This document shows positions 35,816-43,873 of a stretch of 64,000 nt of DNA, in pieces (position 1 is the stretch's first letter; each line of letters begins with the position of its first letter). Under the pieces are notes generated by a model that saw nothing but the letters and a program-made list of their open reading frames with translations, was not told the DNA's origin and ran no database searches. This stretch comes from Bacillota bacterium (GTDB lineage Bacteria > Bacillota > Clostridia > Tissierellales > Peptoniphilaceae), in assembly GCA_023443025.1 (NCBI GenBank), contig JAEZWM010000033.1:41134-105133 (forward strand), written 5' to 3'. The translations under genes were made by a program, and so were the position numbers.

Positions 35816-36041
35816 ACAATACCCCCTAGTATATTTTCTAAGCGTATTAGCTAAATTTTAATAAATTGTTTTTACAGTAAAACGATTACAAAATGTCATT
35901 AATACAACAAAAAAAGACTAATATAGCAAATCTATACACTCTTTCTTGAATATTCTTATGTTAATTTGATTAATTAATGACATATCGTGTCGGAATTCTG
36001 TTGTATAAACACTTTATTTAAAACTTAAGCTATGCTTTTAC
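35816..36041 (-). other. Leader region of oppA with inverted repeats
   Basis: No gene seen. It contains a 13-base palindrome, TTTTACAGTAAAA at 35870-35882. There is also an 11-base inverted repeat, ATGTCATTAAT at 35893-35903 and ATTAATGACAT at 35973-35983. Between these arms, a weak five-base hairpin (TATAG/CTATA at 35922-35936) is followed on the minus strand by seven T (35915-35909), which looks like a weak terminator. An oppA promoter is expected here but no -35/-10 pair is convincing. Confidence 0.5.
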
Positions 36042-36220
36042 ATATTCTCAGCGATTGCTAACCCTTTAAATTAAAGACCTTCTGTATGTGAAGGTGGGTT
36101 AGCTGTCAATCGTTTACTGACTTCCGCTCGAAGACGGCTTGTCATCCACTCATGAACTTCCGCTGTCCCTTATAAATAATGTAGGTTTTATTTATACAGG
36201 TTAACAATCTATCTGAGAAC
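36042..36220 (-). ncRNA. Candidate structured small RNA with 6S-like architecture
   Basis: No protein gene fits this GC-richer island. On the minus strand a perfect-spacing promoter points to a start at 36220 (G). From that first base the RNA reads GTTCTCAG, which pairs with CTGAGAAT at about 36043-36050. Further inside, GATTG pairs with CAATC and TAACC with GGTTA, giving a closing stem of about 18 pairs with small bulges. Inside are an unpaired AT-rich strand, a GGG/CCC- and AGC/GCU-based long arm ending in CCG/CGG, and an ACCTTC/GAAGGT hairpin on the 3' side. Length near 179, paired ends, an open middle and a 3'-side hairpin all resemble 6S RNA. No clear terminator follows, so it could instead be part of a long opp leader. 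Confidence 0.5.
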
Positions 36221-36226
36221 AATTTC

Positions 36227-36255
36227 ATTATATCGTAAAAAAAACTAACTTTCAA
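36227..36255 (-). promoter_or_regulatory. Promoter of the candidate small RNA
   Basis: TTGAAA at 36255-36250, 17-base spacer, perfect TATAAT at 36232-36227 on the minus strand. The seventh base after the -10 is the G that opens the closing stem of the RNA. Confidence 0.75.
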
Positions 36256-36379
36256 GTCATATGGTAACATTTTCCTGTAAATAATGATTTTTATTAGATT
36301 TAAAACCCCAAGGCCCAAGTGTTTATAAGGTCATGCTTAAATTTTAACCGAAATTAATATTATCACTAGATTTAAAGAA

Positions 36380-36409
36380 TTGTTAAATATTAGTAAAAAA
36401 TGATATAAT
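36380..36409 (+). promoter_or_regulatory. Promoter of nadK
   Basis: TTGTTA at 36380-36385, 18-base spacer, TATAAT at 36404-36409, 40 bases ahead of the ATG. Confidence 0.6.
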
Positions 36410-36448
36410 AAAATATAATTTTATAGTATACATATTTGGAGGTCTGTA

Positions 36449-37249
36449 ATGCCTAATCGTATTAATATTTTGTCAAATAACAATGAAAAATCACTCAAAA
36501 TAAAAAATATACTTCTTCAAAAATTAACCGATAAAGGTTTTAATGTCCAAGATTCTCCTTCTGAGGATTCAATACTAAATATATGTATTGGTGGTGACGG
36601 TTCTTTTTTAAGAGCTGTGCATGAATCAAACTTTTCTCGAATACCATTTGTCGGTATCAATACAGGACATCTTGGATTTTATCAAGAAATCCTAATATCC
36701 GAGATTAACACCTTTATTGAGGATTTTATAAATAATGATTATAAAATCTCAAGACTTGCGTTGCTAAGCTGCGATAGTTATCCCGGAAATGATAATAATA
36801 AATTGTTTGCTCTTAATGAATTTGTAATAAAGTCTGATAATAGTTCAATAGTACATTTGGATGTTTATATTGATGGATACCATCTTGAAAGATTTGCCGG
36901 GGACGGCCTTATAATCTCAACACCCTCCGGGAGTACAGCATATAACTTCTCTGTAGGCGGGTCTGTTCTATATCATGAACTCGATGGTTTTCAACTATCT
37001 CCAATTGCCCCTATCAACTCTAGAGCATACAGGTCCTTGATGAACTCAATTGTCATGCCGAGTTCAAGTACTTTAAAAATAGTACCGGATGATATTGAAC
37101 TAAAAAATCTACAATTAATCTCTGATGGTAATATAATTAATACCTGTAATGCAGAGTATTTTGAATTTAGAATCGGTGAAAACTTTATTAATAAATTAGT
37201 ATTTGATCCAATGTGGTACTGGATAAATATAAAAGATAAATTCTTATAG
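36449..37249 (+). CDS. nadK: NAD kinase
   Basis: A 266-residue enzyme that phosphorylates NAD to NADP. The family signature GGDGSFLRA (about residues 49-57), the following GINTGHLGFYQE, and the NAD-binding TPSGSTAYNFSVGGS (about 152-166) are all present. Length is typical of Gram-positive NadK. TTGGAGG precedes the ATG. It appears monocistronic, with a strong shared terminator after it. Confidence 0.95.
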   Translation: MPNRINILSNNNEKSLKIKNILLQKLTDKGFNVQDSPSEDSILNICIGGDGSFLRAVHESNFSRIPFVGINTGHLGFYQEILISEINTFIEDFINNDYKISRLALLSCDSYPGNDNNKLFALNEFVIKSDNSSIVHLDVYIDGYHLERFAGDGLIISTPSGSTAYNFSVGGSVLYHELDGFQLSPIAPINSRAYRSLMNSIVMPSSSTLKIVPDDIELKNLQLISDGNIINTCNAEYFEFRIGENFINKLVFDPMWYWINIKDKFL

Positions 37250-37255
37250 AGAATT

Positions 37256-37292
37256 AAAAGAGAGAGGCTTTCTGTTCCCTCTCTCTTTTTTG
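37256..37292. terminator. Bidirectional terminator
   Basis: AAAAGAGAGAGG at 37256-37267 pairs with CCTCTCTCTTTT at 37278-37289, between convergent nadK and the PBP gene. Confidence 0.85.
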
Positions 37293-37296
37293 TTCC

Positions 37297-38706
37297 CTAA
37301 TTTTCCGAAATTATTTCATATGCTTTCCCAAGCATGCTTGCTCCAATCGGTGCAGCTGTGGTTCCTCCAAGTGTCCCATCTTCTTCTAAAACAACAGCTA
37401 CAGCAAATCTAGGATTGTCAACAGGTGCAAATCCCACATACCATGCATGAGATAACCCTGATGAAGTTTCCGCCGTTCCAGTCTTACCACCTGAGGCAAG
37501 CCCAGGTATTTGTGCAGTATGATAGTTCTCGACCACAGTTTGCATGTACTCTTTTAATGTGTTTGCAATCTCAGGAGTTGTAACTTGTGATATTACATTT
37601 GTATTGACATCCCTAATGAGTTCCCCATCTTCTTTAATTATCTTTTTTACTAATATGGGTCGCACCATTTTGCCTTCATTTGCAAGAGCAGATACTGACA
37701 TTGCCATATTTAGTGGAGTTACAAGAGTTGTACCTTGTCCGTAAGATGCAGCTGCTAAGTCAGAAATGCCCATTCCATCCTTAAATGGTGATGTAGATAC
37801 TTCTACAGGCAAATCAAAGCCAATCTTTCTATTGAACATAAATTTTTCAAACACATCCGACATTTTTAAAGATCCAACTTCCAGTGCTTTATCAACAAAG
37901 TATGCATTTGAACTGTGAACAAGGGCCCACATCATATTTATTTGACCATGAGCTATATGCTCGAAGTTGTTGATTGTGTAACCTTCTACTTCAGTTTTTC
38001 CTTGATCATCATAATTTAAGTCTATTCTATCCGATTCTTCCATAATGGCTGTTGCAGTAATTATCTTTATGACAGATCCAGGTGTATATAATCCTTGTGT
38101 GGATCTATTTAAGAGTGGCGACTCTTTATTATTTATTAATTCCTCCCAATCATTAGAGATCGTATTTGGATTGAAAGTAGGATTAGCAACCATTGCATGG
38201 ACTTCACCTGTTTTAGGATTCATAAGAATTATTGAACCCTTATGTCCTTCCAAAAGCGAACTTGCATGTGATTGCAGCTCAACATCCAGAGTCGTCATTA
38301 TATCATTTCCTATCGTGTTTTCTATCACTAGATTTTTAATATCATCGATAGGTGTTGTTTTATTAATATTTAGTAGCTCAGTATTGAAGGTTTGCTCTAG
38401 TCCTGTTTTTCCATAATCAGTTGAGGTATATCCTAATACATGACAAAACAAACTGGCAAATGGATAGTTTCTTTGTTTATCTCCGTTTTCTCCTTCTATA
38501 GACTCCGCAATAACTACTCCATTTCTATCAAGAATGCTCCCCCTATGATATTTTGTTTCATCGACCCATAGCCTTGAATTATATGGGTTTTTTACTATCT
38601 GTTCCGACTTTACAATTTGAAAGTACGCAAGGTACAAAACCATAATTATAAACATTGCAACTATAGCATAAAGTACAATGATTACCTTTTTATTCTCTTT
38701 TTGCAT
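37297..38706 (-). CDS. Penicillin-binding protein (class B transpeptidase) of the FtsW/RodA-linked type
   Basis: A 469-residue D,D-transpeptidase. One N-terminal membrane helix (about residues 8-28) precedes a short dimerisation region (YHRGSILDRNG) and the transpeptidase domain. The catalytic serine is in TPGSVIK, followed by SSNAYF (SxN) and KTGTAE (KTG box). At 469 residues it lacks the long extensions of PBP2x and matches the short PbpA-type partner of RodA-like proteins. It overlaps the end of the FtsW/RodA gene by 17 bases, as expected for a polymerase-transpeptidase pair. Confidence 0.93.
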   Translation of the reverse strand: MQKENKKVIIVLYAIVAMFIIMVLYLAYFQIVKSEQIVKNPYNSRLWVDETKYHRGSILDRNGVVIAESIEGENGDKQRNYPFASLFCHVLGYTSTDYGKTGLEQTFNTELLNINKTTPIDDIKNLVIENTIGNDIMTTLDVELQSHASSLLEGHKGSIILMNPKTGEVHAMVANPTFNPNTISNDWEELINNKESPLLNRSTQGLYTPGSVIKIITATAIMEESDRIDLNYDDQGKTEVEGYTINNFEHIAHGQINMMWALVHSSNAYFVDKALEVGSLKMSDVFEKFMFNRKIGFDLPVEVSTSPFKDGMGISDLAAASYGQGTTLVTPLNMAMSVSALANEGKMVRPILVKKIIKEDGELIRDVNTNVISQVTTPEIANTLKEYMQTVVENYHTAQIPGLASGGKTGTAETSSGLSHAWYVGFAPVDNPRFAVAVVLEEDGTLGGTTAAPIGASMLGKAYEIISEN

Positions 38707-40009
38707 CTTGTACCTCCAAACTGCTTATATTCTCTGAAGTATATTGTAATACACCCAGTGCTATAAAGCTGGCCAGAATAGAGCTACCACCGTATGTGAC
38801 AAATGGTACAGTTATACCGGTCAATGGTATGAGTTTCATAACTCCTCCAAAAATAATAAATGCTTGGGTAGCAAAGTTTACCGATATACCAAGTGCTACT
38901 ATAGAATAGAATTTATTTTCTTGAGAAAGAGCTATCTTAAAACCTCTATATACTAAAAGTAGGAAGAGCATAATTACACCTATTCCTGCAAATATTCCCA
39001 TTTCTTCGCATATAGCCGAGAATATAAAGTCGGTATATGCTCTTGGTATAAGTTCGGGTTTACCCATTCCTATTCCTGCACCGAAGAAGCCTCCACTGCC
39101 AATAGCGAATAGTGATTGTGTAATCTGATATCCAGTATTATCAATATCTTTCCAAGGATCCAGCCAGGTACTAACTCTGATTTTTATATGATCAAATAGT
39201 ATATATGCCACTACAGCCCCAACTATGGCTAAAGTAAGGTTAATTAATATTTGTTTTTTGTCCTCTTCGTATATAAACTGACATATTAACAGTAGTGCAT
39301 AGAAAATCAATGCAGTACCAAGTTCTGCTTGGATAAATAGCATACCAATAAAAAGATATACTGCAACCATTAAAAGATATTTCCCTACTTTTCTGTCAAA
39401 TAGTGTTATCTCGGATACTTTTGAATAGTTAGCATAATTGTAGGCTACTAAGAAGACAAGAATTATTTTAATAAATTCGGTAGGTTGTATCATGAATCCA
39501 TCTTCTCCACCTATTACAATCCAGTTTTGAGCCCCTCCTCTAACTGAACCAAAGAGCAGAGTTAAGATAAATAACCCGAGTATTAAGAAAAAATACAATT
39601 TACCTCGTTTTTCCCAACCTTTTATATATTTTAAAAGAAAATATGTTATGAAAAAACCTGCTAAACCTGCACCTAACCAAATCGATTGTTTTATTGCTAA
39701 AGATGGCTCAAGTCTATATATCATTATTGAACCTATTGAAAACAACAACAAGGCGATGAGCATTATATAGTCATCACCATTTGTAATTCTCGGCATAATA
39801 AAGTTCGTAATATAGACACCAATAACCAAAATTAGTGCAAATACTACCCTATGTGTGTAATTAACTTCCGGATGTAAGAACAATACTGTTAATAATCCCA
39901 GAACCTGAAAAACAAGTATAAGTTTCCTAAGTGACTTAATATTTATAGTGTTAACTTTATTTTTAGATCTCAAGTTAACTTTTGATCTTGGGCTTCTGAC
40001 ATCACTCAT
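38690..40009 (-). CDS. SEDS-family peptidoglycan polymerase (FtsW/RodA/SpoVE)
   Basis: A 439-residue membrane protein with about ten hydrophobic helices. The SEDS marks are present: GVYITNF, GGAQNWI, IQPTEFIKI, the catalytic-loop aspartate context near VSTWLDPW, and GGSSILASFIALG at the C-terminus. It polymerises glycan strands from lipid II with a class B PBP, which is encoded next. I prefer the ATG at 40009, just behind GGTGG; an ATG at 40021 lacks a good site. The first 30 residues are basic and cytoplasmic. FtsW versus RodA cannot be decided by eye. Confidence 0.93.
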   Translation of the reverse strand: MSDVRSPRSKVNLRSKNKVNTINIKSLRKLILVFQVLGLLTVLFLHPEVNYTHRVVFALILVIGVYITNFIMPRITNGDDYIMLIALLLFSIGSIMIYRLEPSLAIKQSIWLGAGLAGFFITYFLLKYIKGWEKRGKLYFFLILGLFILTLLFGSVRGGAQNWIVIGGEDGFMIQPTEFIKIILVFLVAYNYANYSKVSEITLFDRKVGKYLLMVAVYLFIGMLFIQAELGTALIFYALLLICQFIYEEDKKQILINLTLAIVGAVVAYILFDHIKIRVSTWLDPWKDIDNTGYQITQSLFAIGSGGFFGAGIGMGKPELIPRAYTDFIFSAICEEMGIFAGIGVIMLFLLLVYRGFKIALSQENKFYSIVALGISVNFATQAFIIFGGVMKLIPLTGITVPFVTYGGSSILASFIALGVLQYTSENISSLEVQDAKRE

Positions 40010-40505
40010 AATGACCACCATCTACAAATAGAAACTCAACTTGGCCAATATCAATTATATCCTTATCTTTAAGTTCTATAGCATCGTGAATTTCTTGGCC
40101 ATTTAAAAATGTTCCATTTGCTGATCCTAGATCTTCCAAGAAATAAATTCCCTCGTCCCTTATTATATGAGCATGGACTTTAGAAATAAATCTGTCTTTA
40201 ATCACAATATCGTTTGAGTCTTCCCTGCCAATGCTTACACTATTTGATAAGTAATAATGTTCAAGAACTTTAAACGGCAATTGTTCTTTTCTATTTATGA
40301 GTTTTAAGTAAGTATCTGATTCTTTTCCAATATTTTCTCCGCTTGAGATATCCAAATATATCATCTTAATAATATTGTATATAAAATAAAATATTATAAA
40401 TACAAAAATATATTTGAAAATGGTAGATAACAGTTCATATAACTGAAAATCTCCGAATACTTTTATTGTAAAGATGCCTTCCAGAGTTTTAAAAAATCTC
40501 TCCAT
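40002..40505 (-). CDS. FHA-domain membrane protein
   Basis: A 167-residue protein with one transmembrane helix (about residues 28-50) and a C-terminal FHA phosphothreonine-binding domain (about 85-160), seen in SIGREDSNDIVIKDRFISKVHAHI and LEDLGSANGTFLNGQEI. FHA proteins dock on threonine-phosphorylated partners. It overlaps the SEDS gene by eight bases and precedes it, so it probably recruits a kinase-controlled partner to the polymerase, as in the actinobacterial fhaB-rodA-pbpA module. No Ser/Thr kinase gene lies in the window. Confidence 0.92.
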   Translation of the reverse strand: MERFFKTLEGIFTIKVFGDFQLYELLSTIFKYIFVFIIFYFIYNIIKMIYLDISSGENIGKESDTYLKLINRKEQLPFKVLEHYYLSNSVSIGREDSNDIVIKDRFISKVHAHIIRDEGIYFLEDLGSANGTFLNGQEIHDAIELKDKDIIDIGQVEFLFVDGGHYE

Positions 40506-40656
40506 AAAATCACCTCAGATACATATTACCATATTTGAGACTATTTTAAAATAAAATCATATATAATTACAAAAATGTTATTTATAAAGTTTTATAAAAT
40601 GATATAATTATATGTAATAATATAAATGAGTAAAACTTTTAAACTTGGAGGATATT

Positions 40657-40893
40657 ATGAGAAGACTTACGAGATCATCTAAAAACAAAATGATTTGCGG
40701 TGTATGCGGCGGAATTGGCGAATATTTAAATGTAGATCCTACTATAATAAGACTTGTCTGGCTCTTTTTAATCCTTAGCGGAGTTGCTATATTTGTTTAT
40801 TTTATAGCTGCTCTTATTATTCCTTTAGATAAGGATGTAGAAAATAAGGAAAACTTTAAATCTAAAGATACATGGTATAATGATGAAGTTTAA
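40657..40893 (+). CDS. PspC domain protein
   Basis: A 78-residue PspC-family membrane protein. The signature RSSKNKMICGVCGGIGEYLNVDPTIIR region occupies the first 35 residues and a hydrophobic helix follows (about 38-62). PspC proteins sense membrane stress in enterobacteria; the role of short Gram-positive versions is unclear. TTGGAGGATATT precedes the ATG at 40657. It has its own terminator and no operon partner. Confidence 0.93.
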   Translation: MRRLTRSSKNKMICGVCGGIGEYLNVDPTIIRLVWLFLILSGVAIFVYFIAALIIPLDKDVENKENFKSKDTWYNDEV

Positions 40894-40917
40894 AGACCGT
40901 ATGCACGGTCTTTTTAT
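40892..40917 (+). terminator. Terminator of the pspC gene
   Basis: AAAGACCGT at 40892-40900 pairs with ACGGTCTTT at 40905-40913, followed by TTATTTTT. The hairpin starts within the stop codon. Confidence 0.85.
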
Positions 40918-40968
40918 TTTTATGGTATATAATTTCCTTTTATGCTAGAATTGTGTTGGAGGTGTTTT

Positions 40969-41631
40969 ATGAAAAAATACGATATTTTTGATATAATGGG
41001 ACCTATCATGATCGGTCCTTCGAGCTCACATACTGCGGGAGCTGCAAGAATTGGTAAGATGGCCAAGGTCATTTATTCACGCGAAATAAATAAAGTCGAG
41101 TTTTTACTACATGGTAGTTTTCAAACTACATACCAGGGTCACGGTAGTGATAGAGCACTTGTAGGAGGTGTCCTGGGATTTGATCCGGATGATGAGAGAC
41201 TCGTTGATTCATTAGAGATAGCTAAAGAAAAGGGAATAGATTTTTCTTTTGGAAATATAGATCTTGGATATGTTCACCCTAATACGATAAGGGTTGTATT
41301 TGAGGATGATAATGGAGATCAGTTCTATGTTACTGGCTCTTCAATTGGCGGAGGAAAGATTGAAATCATTGATATAAATGGAATTGTTGTTAGATTTACC
41401 GGTGAGTATCCAACAATTGTAGCTGAATATAAAGATAGATTTGGTATGATTGCCGATATCTCTCAAGTGCTTACTAAGAACAATATCTCTATTGCTAGTT
41501 TAAGAGTTACCAGAGACGAAAAAATCGCTCAGATGGTCATGGAATTAGATCAACCATTCAATGATGATGTACTAAACTCAATCAGCTCGATGCCTGAGAT
41601 TATTAATAGCATCGGAATAATGCCATTATAA
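40969..41631 (+). CDS. sdaAB: L-serine dehydratase, beta subunit
   Basis: A 220-residue subunit of the iron-sulfur L-serine dehydratase that converts serine to pyruvate and ammonia. The beta-domain signature MGPIMIGPSSSHTAGAARIG is at the N-terminus, and a C-terminal ACT domain (about 148-220, RFGMIADISQVLTKNNISI) may sense an amino acid. I chose the ATG at 40969, behind TTGGAGG. It is followed by the alpha-subunit gene after 11 bases. Confidence 0.95.
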   Translation: MKKYDIFDIMGPIMIGPSSSHTAGAARIGKMAKVIYSREINKVEFLLHGSFQTTYQGHGSDRALVGGVLGFDPDDERLVDSLEIAKEKGIDFSFGNIDLGYVHPNTIRVVFEDDNGDQFYVTGSSIGGGKIEIIDINGIVVRFTGEYPTIVAEYKDRFGMIADISQVLTKNNISIASLRVTRDEKIAQMVMELDQPFNDDVLNSISSMPEIINSIGIMPL

Positions 41632-41642
41632 AGGAGAGATAT

Positions 41643-42530
41643 ATGTTTAATAAAGCTGAAGATCTATTTATATATTGTATTGAAAATAATTTAAAAATAA
41701 GTGAAGCTGTTTTAAGAAAAGAAGTCGAGGATAGTGGTAAGGACGAAAGTTATTATATTAATCGTTTTAGAGAAAGCTATGAAGTAATGAAATCATCTTC
41801 TACCAGAGGTATTGAAAATCAAGTTATAACTATGTCAGGCATAACGGGTGGTAACGGAAAGAAAGTCAATGATTATAGAAAATCAGGCAAATCCATATCC
41901 GATGACTTTGTTTTAGAAGCAATGGCTAGAGCACTATCTACCCTTGAAGTAAATGGTGCCATGGGTAAAATTGTTGCCGCACCTACAGCCGGAGCTTCCG
42001 GAATTCTTCCTGCAGCACTAGTTACTTTCCAGTCAAAAAAGGGTTTAAGTGATGATGATATGATTGCCGGTCTTTTAGCAGCATCGGCTATAGGCGGAAT
42101 AATTGCCATGAACGCAACTATCTCTGGAGCAGAAGGCGGCTGTCAAGCAGAGACAGGAGCAGCTTCAGCAATGGCAGCTGCAGCTTTAGTTGAACTTAAC
42201 GGCGGCACTGTCGAAGAGGCAATTCATGCAGCATCTTTTGCTATTATAAATATATTAGGTCTAGTTTGTGATCCAATCGCGGGACTTGTCGAGTTCCCAT
42301 GTGCACTAAGAAATGCATCTGGAGTTACTAATGCGATAATATCATGTGACTTAGCTATGGCTGGTGTAAAATCCATAATCCCATTAGATGAAGTAGTAGA
42401 TGCGATGTATTCAGTTGGTAATTCAATGCCTGTTTCACTTCGTGAAACAGCACTAGGAGGACTGGCTGCGACTCCAACGGGCAGTAGATTTTCTGCAACC
42501 GGTTGTTCTGGAGCTTGTACAGGCTTATAA
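41643..42530 (+). CDS. sdaAA: L-serine dehydratase, alpha subunit
   Basis: A 295-residue subunit that holds the oxygen-sensitive [4Fe-4S] cluster. The core motif GAEGGCQAETGAASAMAA (about residues 158-175), two cysteines in VCDPIAGLVEFPC, and the last GCSGACTGL contribute the cysteines. Together with SdaAB it forms a two-chain enzyme common in Gram-positive anaerobes. AAGGAGAG precedes the ATG. A strong terminator ends the operon. Confidence 0.96.
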   Translation: MFNKAEDLFIYCIENNLKISEAVLRKEVEDSGKDESYYINRFRESYEVMKSSSTRGIENQVITMSGITGGNGKKVNDYRKSGKSISDDFVLEAMARALSTLEVNGAMGKIVAAPTAGASGILPAALVTFQSKKGLSDDDMIAGLLAASAIGGIIAMNATISGAEGGCQAETGAASAMAAAALVELNGGTVEEAIHAASFAIINILGLVCDPIAGLVEFPCALRNASGVTNAIISCDLAMAGVKSIIPLDEVVDAMYSVGNSMPVSLRETALGGLAATPTGSRFSATGCSGACTGL

Positions 42531-42536
42531 AATAGG

Positions 42537-42570
42537 AAACCCAATTTGTTATTAAACAAACTGGGTTTCT
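42537..42570. terminator. Bidirectional terminator after sdaAA
   Basis: AAACCCA and TTTGTT arms at 42537-42550 pair with AACAAA and TGGGTTT at 42555-42568 with one mismatch, then TTTTT. The convergent xpt gene ends just beyond it. Confidence 0.8.
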
Positions 42571-42572
42571 TT

Positions 42573-43142
42573 TTACTCAAAGACTACTTTTCCATCTTTA
42601 AATTCTTTAATTATTGCTAAGCTTTTCAGATTATAACCTGCATCTCTAATCATTTTACCACCTGATTGAAATCCTTTTTCAATAGCGATTCCTATACCCA
42701 TAACCTCAGCTCCTGATTGTTCTACAATCCCTATTAATCCTTTAAGGGCCTCTCCATTAGCAAGAAAATCATCTATGATTAGAACCTTATCTCCTGGTTT
42801 AAGCATTCCTTTATCAACTCTAACCGTGTAAGTCGTATTCTTTGTGTAAGAAAAAACATTAGCCTCATAACAGTTTTCAGATAATGTCTTAGATATTGTT
42901 TTTTTGGCAAATAATACGGGAACATTAAACAAGTATCCGGTAGCAACCGCAAGACCTATTCCCGATACTTCTATCGTCAGTATTTTATTGATTCCCAAAT
43001 CATCAAAATATTCCTTATATTCTTTTGCCATTTCCATAAATAGCATGGGATCAATCATATGATTTATAAAACTATCTACTTTTAAAATATTTCCATCCAA
43101 AACTGTACCATCTTTAATTATCCTATTTTTTAATAATTCCAT
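42573..43142 (-). CDS. xpt: Xanthine phosphoribosyltransferase
   Basis: A 189-residue purine salvage enzyme that makes XMP from xanthine and PRPP. It has the Xpt-type N-terminus (MELLKNRIIKDG) and a PRPP-binding loop VLIIDDFLANGEALKGL near residue 125. The ATG at 43142 has GGGGAG upstream. Many Firmicute xpt genes carry a purine riboswitch; I looked in the 180 bases upstream and found none. It is monocistronic and shares a terminator with sdaAA. Confidence 0.93.
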   Translation of the reverse strand: MELLKNRIIKDGTVLDGNILKVDSFINHMIDPMLFMEMAKEYKEYFDDLGINKILTIEVSGIGLAVATGYLFNVPVLFAKKTISKTLSENCYEANVFSYTKNTTYTVRVDKGMLKPGDKVLIIDDFLANGEALKGLIGIVEQSGAEVMGIGIAIEKGFQSGGKMIRDAGYNLKSLAIIKEFKDGKVVFE

Positions 43143-43203
43143 TGCACTCCCCACCAGTTCTTTTGCTCTATTATCTATTTATATTTATAATAATACTTCA
43201 ACC

Positions 43204-43232
43204 TTTCATTAAATGCAAATATGTAGTATAAT
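43204..43232 (+). promoter_or_regulatory. Promoter candidate of the 168-residue protein gene
   Basis: TATAAT at 43227-43232 is perfect; the -35 TTTCAT at 43204-43209 (17-base spacer) is weak. The start would fall near 43239, leaving a leader of about 84 bases. Confidence 0.5.
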
Positions 43233-43245
43233 ATTATGTGACGTT

Positions 43246-43271
43246 TGAGTCAATTTTAAATTCTTGACTCA
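43246..43271 (+). repeat. Leader inverted repeat 1
   Basis: TGAGTCAA at 43246-43253 and TTGACTCA at 43264-43271 pair perfectly around a 10-base loop, inside the predicted leader of the 168-residue protein gene. Confidence 0.65.
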
Positions 43272-43280
43272 TATTATTAA

Positions 43281-43299
43281 TTGTGAACTTACTTCACAA
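43281..43299 (+). repeat. Leader inverted repeat 2
   Basis: TTGTGAA at 43281-43287 and TTCACAA at 43293-43299 pair around CTTAC. It lies 12 bases before the ribosome-binding site and could be an operator or an RNA hairpin that limits translation. Confidence 0.65.
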
Positions 43300-43322
43300 A
43301 TAAAAATTAGGAGGTCATTATA

Positions 43323-43829
43323 ATGCATGCAATGTTGAAAAAGAATGTAGAAAGTGGATTTATTACTGAAGATCAAGGTAATTATATTCAAGAAGCTATT
43401 GATAATGGTGAATCACTAATAGTTTCAGGACATAGATCTGCTGGAGTTAGAGTTTTTATGGCTACATGTATGGCAATTGCTAAAGGTCAATATGATTCAG
43501 TTCAAGTTAAAAACGAAGAATCAATTGATAAACCAGCTAAGTATTACTTAATCCCGGGACTAGGTGAAGATGTAGATTTTGAAGCTGTTATCCAAAAAGC
43601 TTTTGAGCAAGAAGGCGCTTCAATGGTTACATTAAAAGAGCCAGAGCATCCATATTCAATCATGAAAATTATGAAAAAAGGATACAAAGCTACTAACGAT
43701 AACTCAAAAGTTGTTACACTACTAGAGTGTAGAAAGATTGATAATGTTCCTTATCTAATCAATCTTACAAGAATGTCTTATGACGAAAACGGAAAAATCG
43801 TTAAGGAAGACACTCCAAGGGAATTCTAA
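43323..43829 (+). CDS. Unrecognised 168-residue protein with a P-loop-like but lysine-less motif
   Basis: I do not recognise this protein. No signal peptide or membrane segment is visible. Residues 8-55 (NVESGFITEDQGNYIQEAI, then SLIVSGHRSAGVR) run parallel to the region just before and across the Walker A of VirB11/CpaF-type secretion ATPases (lvsG-it-e, LVSGGTGSGKT). The Walker lysine and threonine are absent (GHRSAGVR), so ATP hydrolysis is unlikely. A KEPEHPYSIMKIMKKG stretch follows near residue 106. AGGAGG precedes the ATG. It stands alone between two terminators, with two hairpins in its leader. Confidence 0.8.
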   Translation: MHAMLKKNVESGFITEDQGNYIQEAIDNGESLIVSGHRSAGVRVFMATCMAIAKGQYDSVQVKNEESIDKPAKYYLIPGLGEDVDFEAVIQKAFEQEGASMVTLKEPEHPYSIMKIMKKGYKATNDNSKVVTLLECRKIDNVPYLINLTRMSYDENGKIVKEDTPREF

Positions 43830-43836
43830 ATAAATC

Positions 43837-43870
43837 AAACCCTTTTGCAATTTGCAAAAGGGTTTTTTAC
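43837..43870. terminator. Bidirectional terminator
   Basis: Thirteen-base arms AAACCCTTTTGCA (43837-43849) and TGCAAAAGGGTTT (43853-43865), followed by TTT. It serves the 168-residue protein gene and faces the end of pgcA. Confidence 0.85.
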
Positions 43871-43873
43871 TTA

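Noticed and set aside
36042..36220. T-box or known metabolite riboswitch upstream of opp
   Set aside because: No TGGNACCGCG block and no recognisable cobalamin, M-box or lysine motif was found; the paired ends fit a stand-alone RNA better.
43143..43322. Purine riboswitch in front of xpt
   Set aside because: None of the conserved purine-aptamer loops is present in either orientation; only a promoter and two inverted repeats of the next gene are seen.
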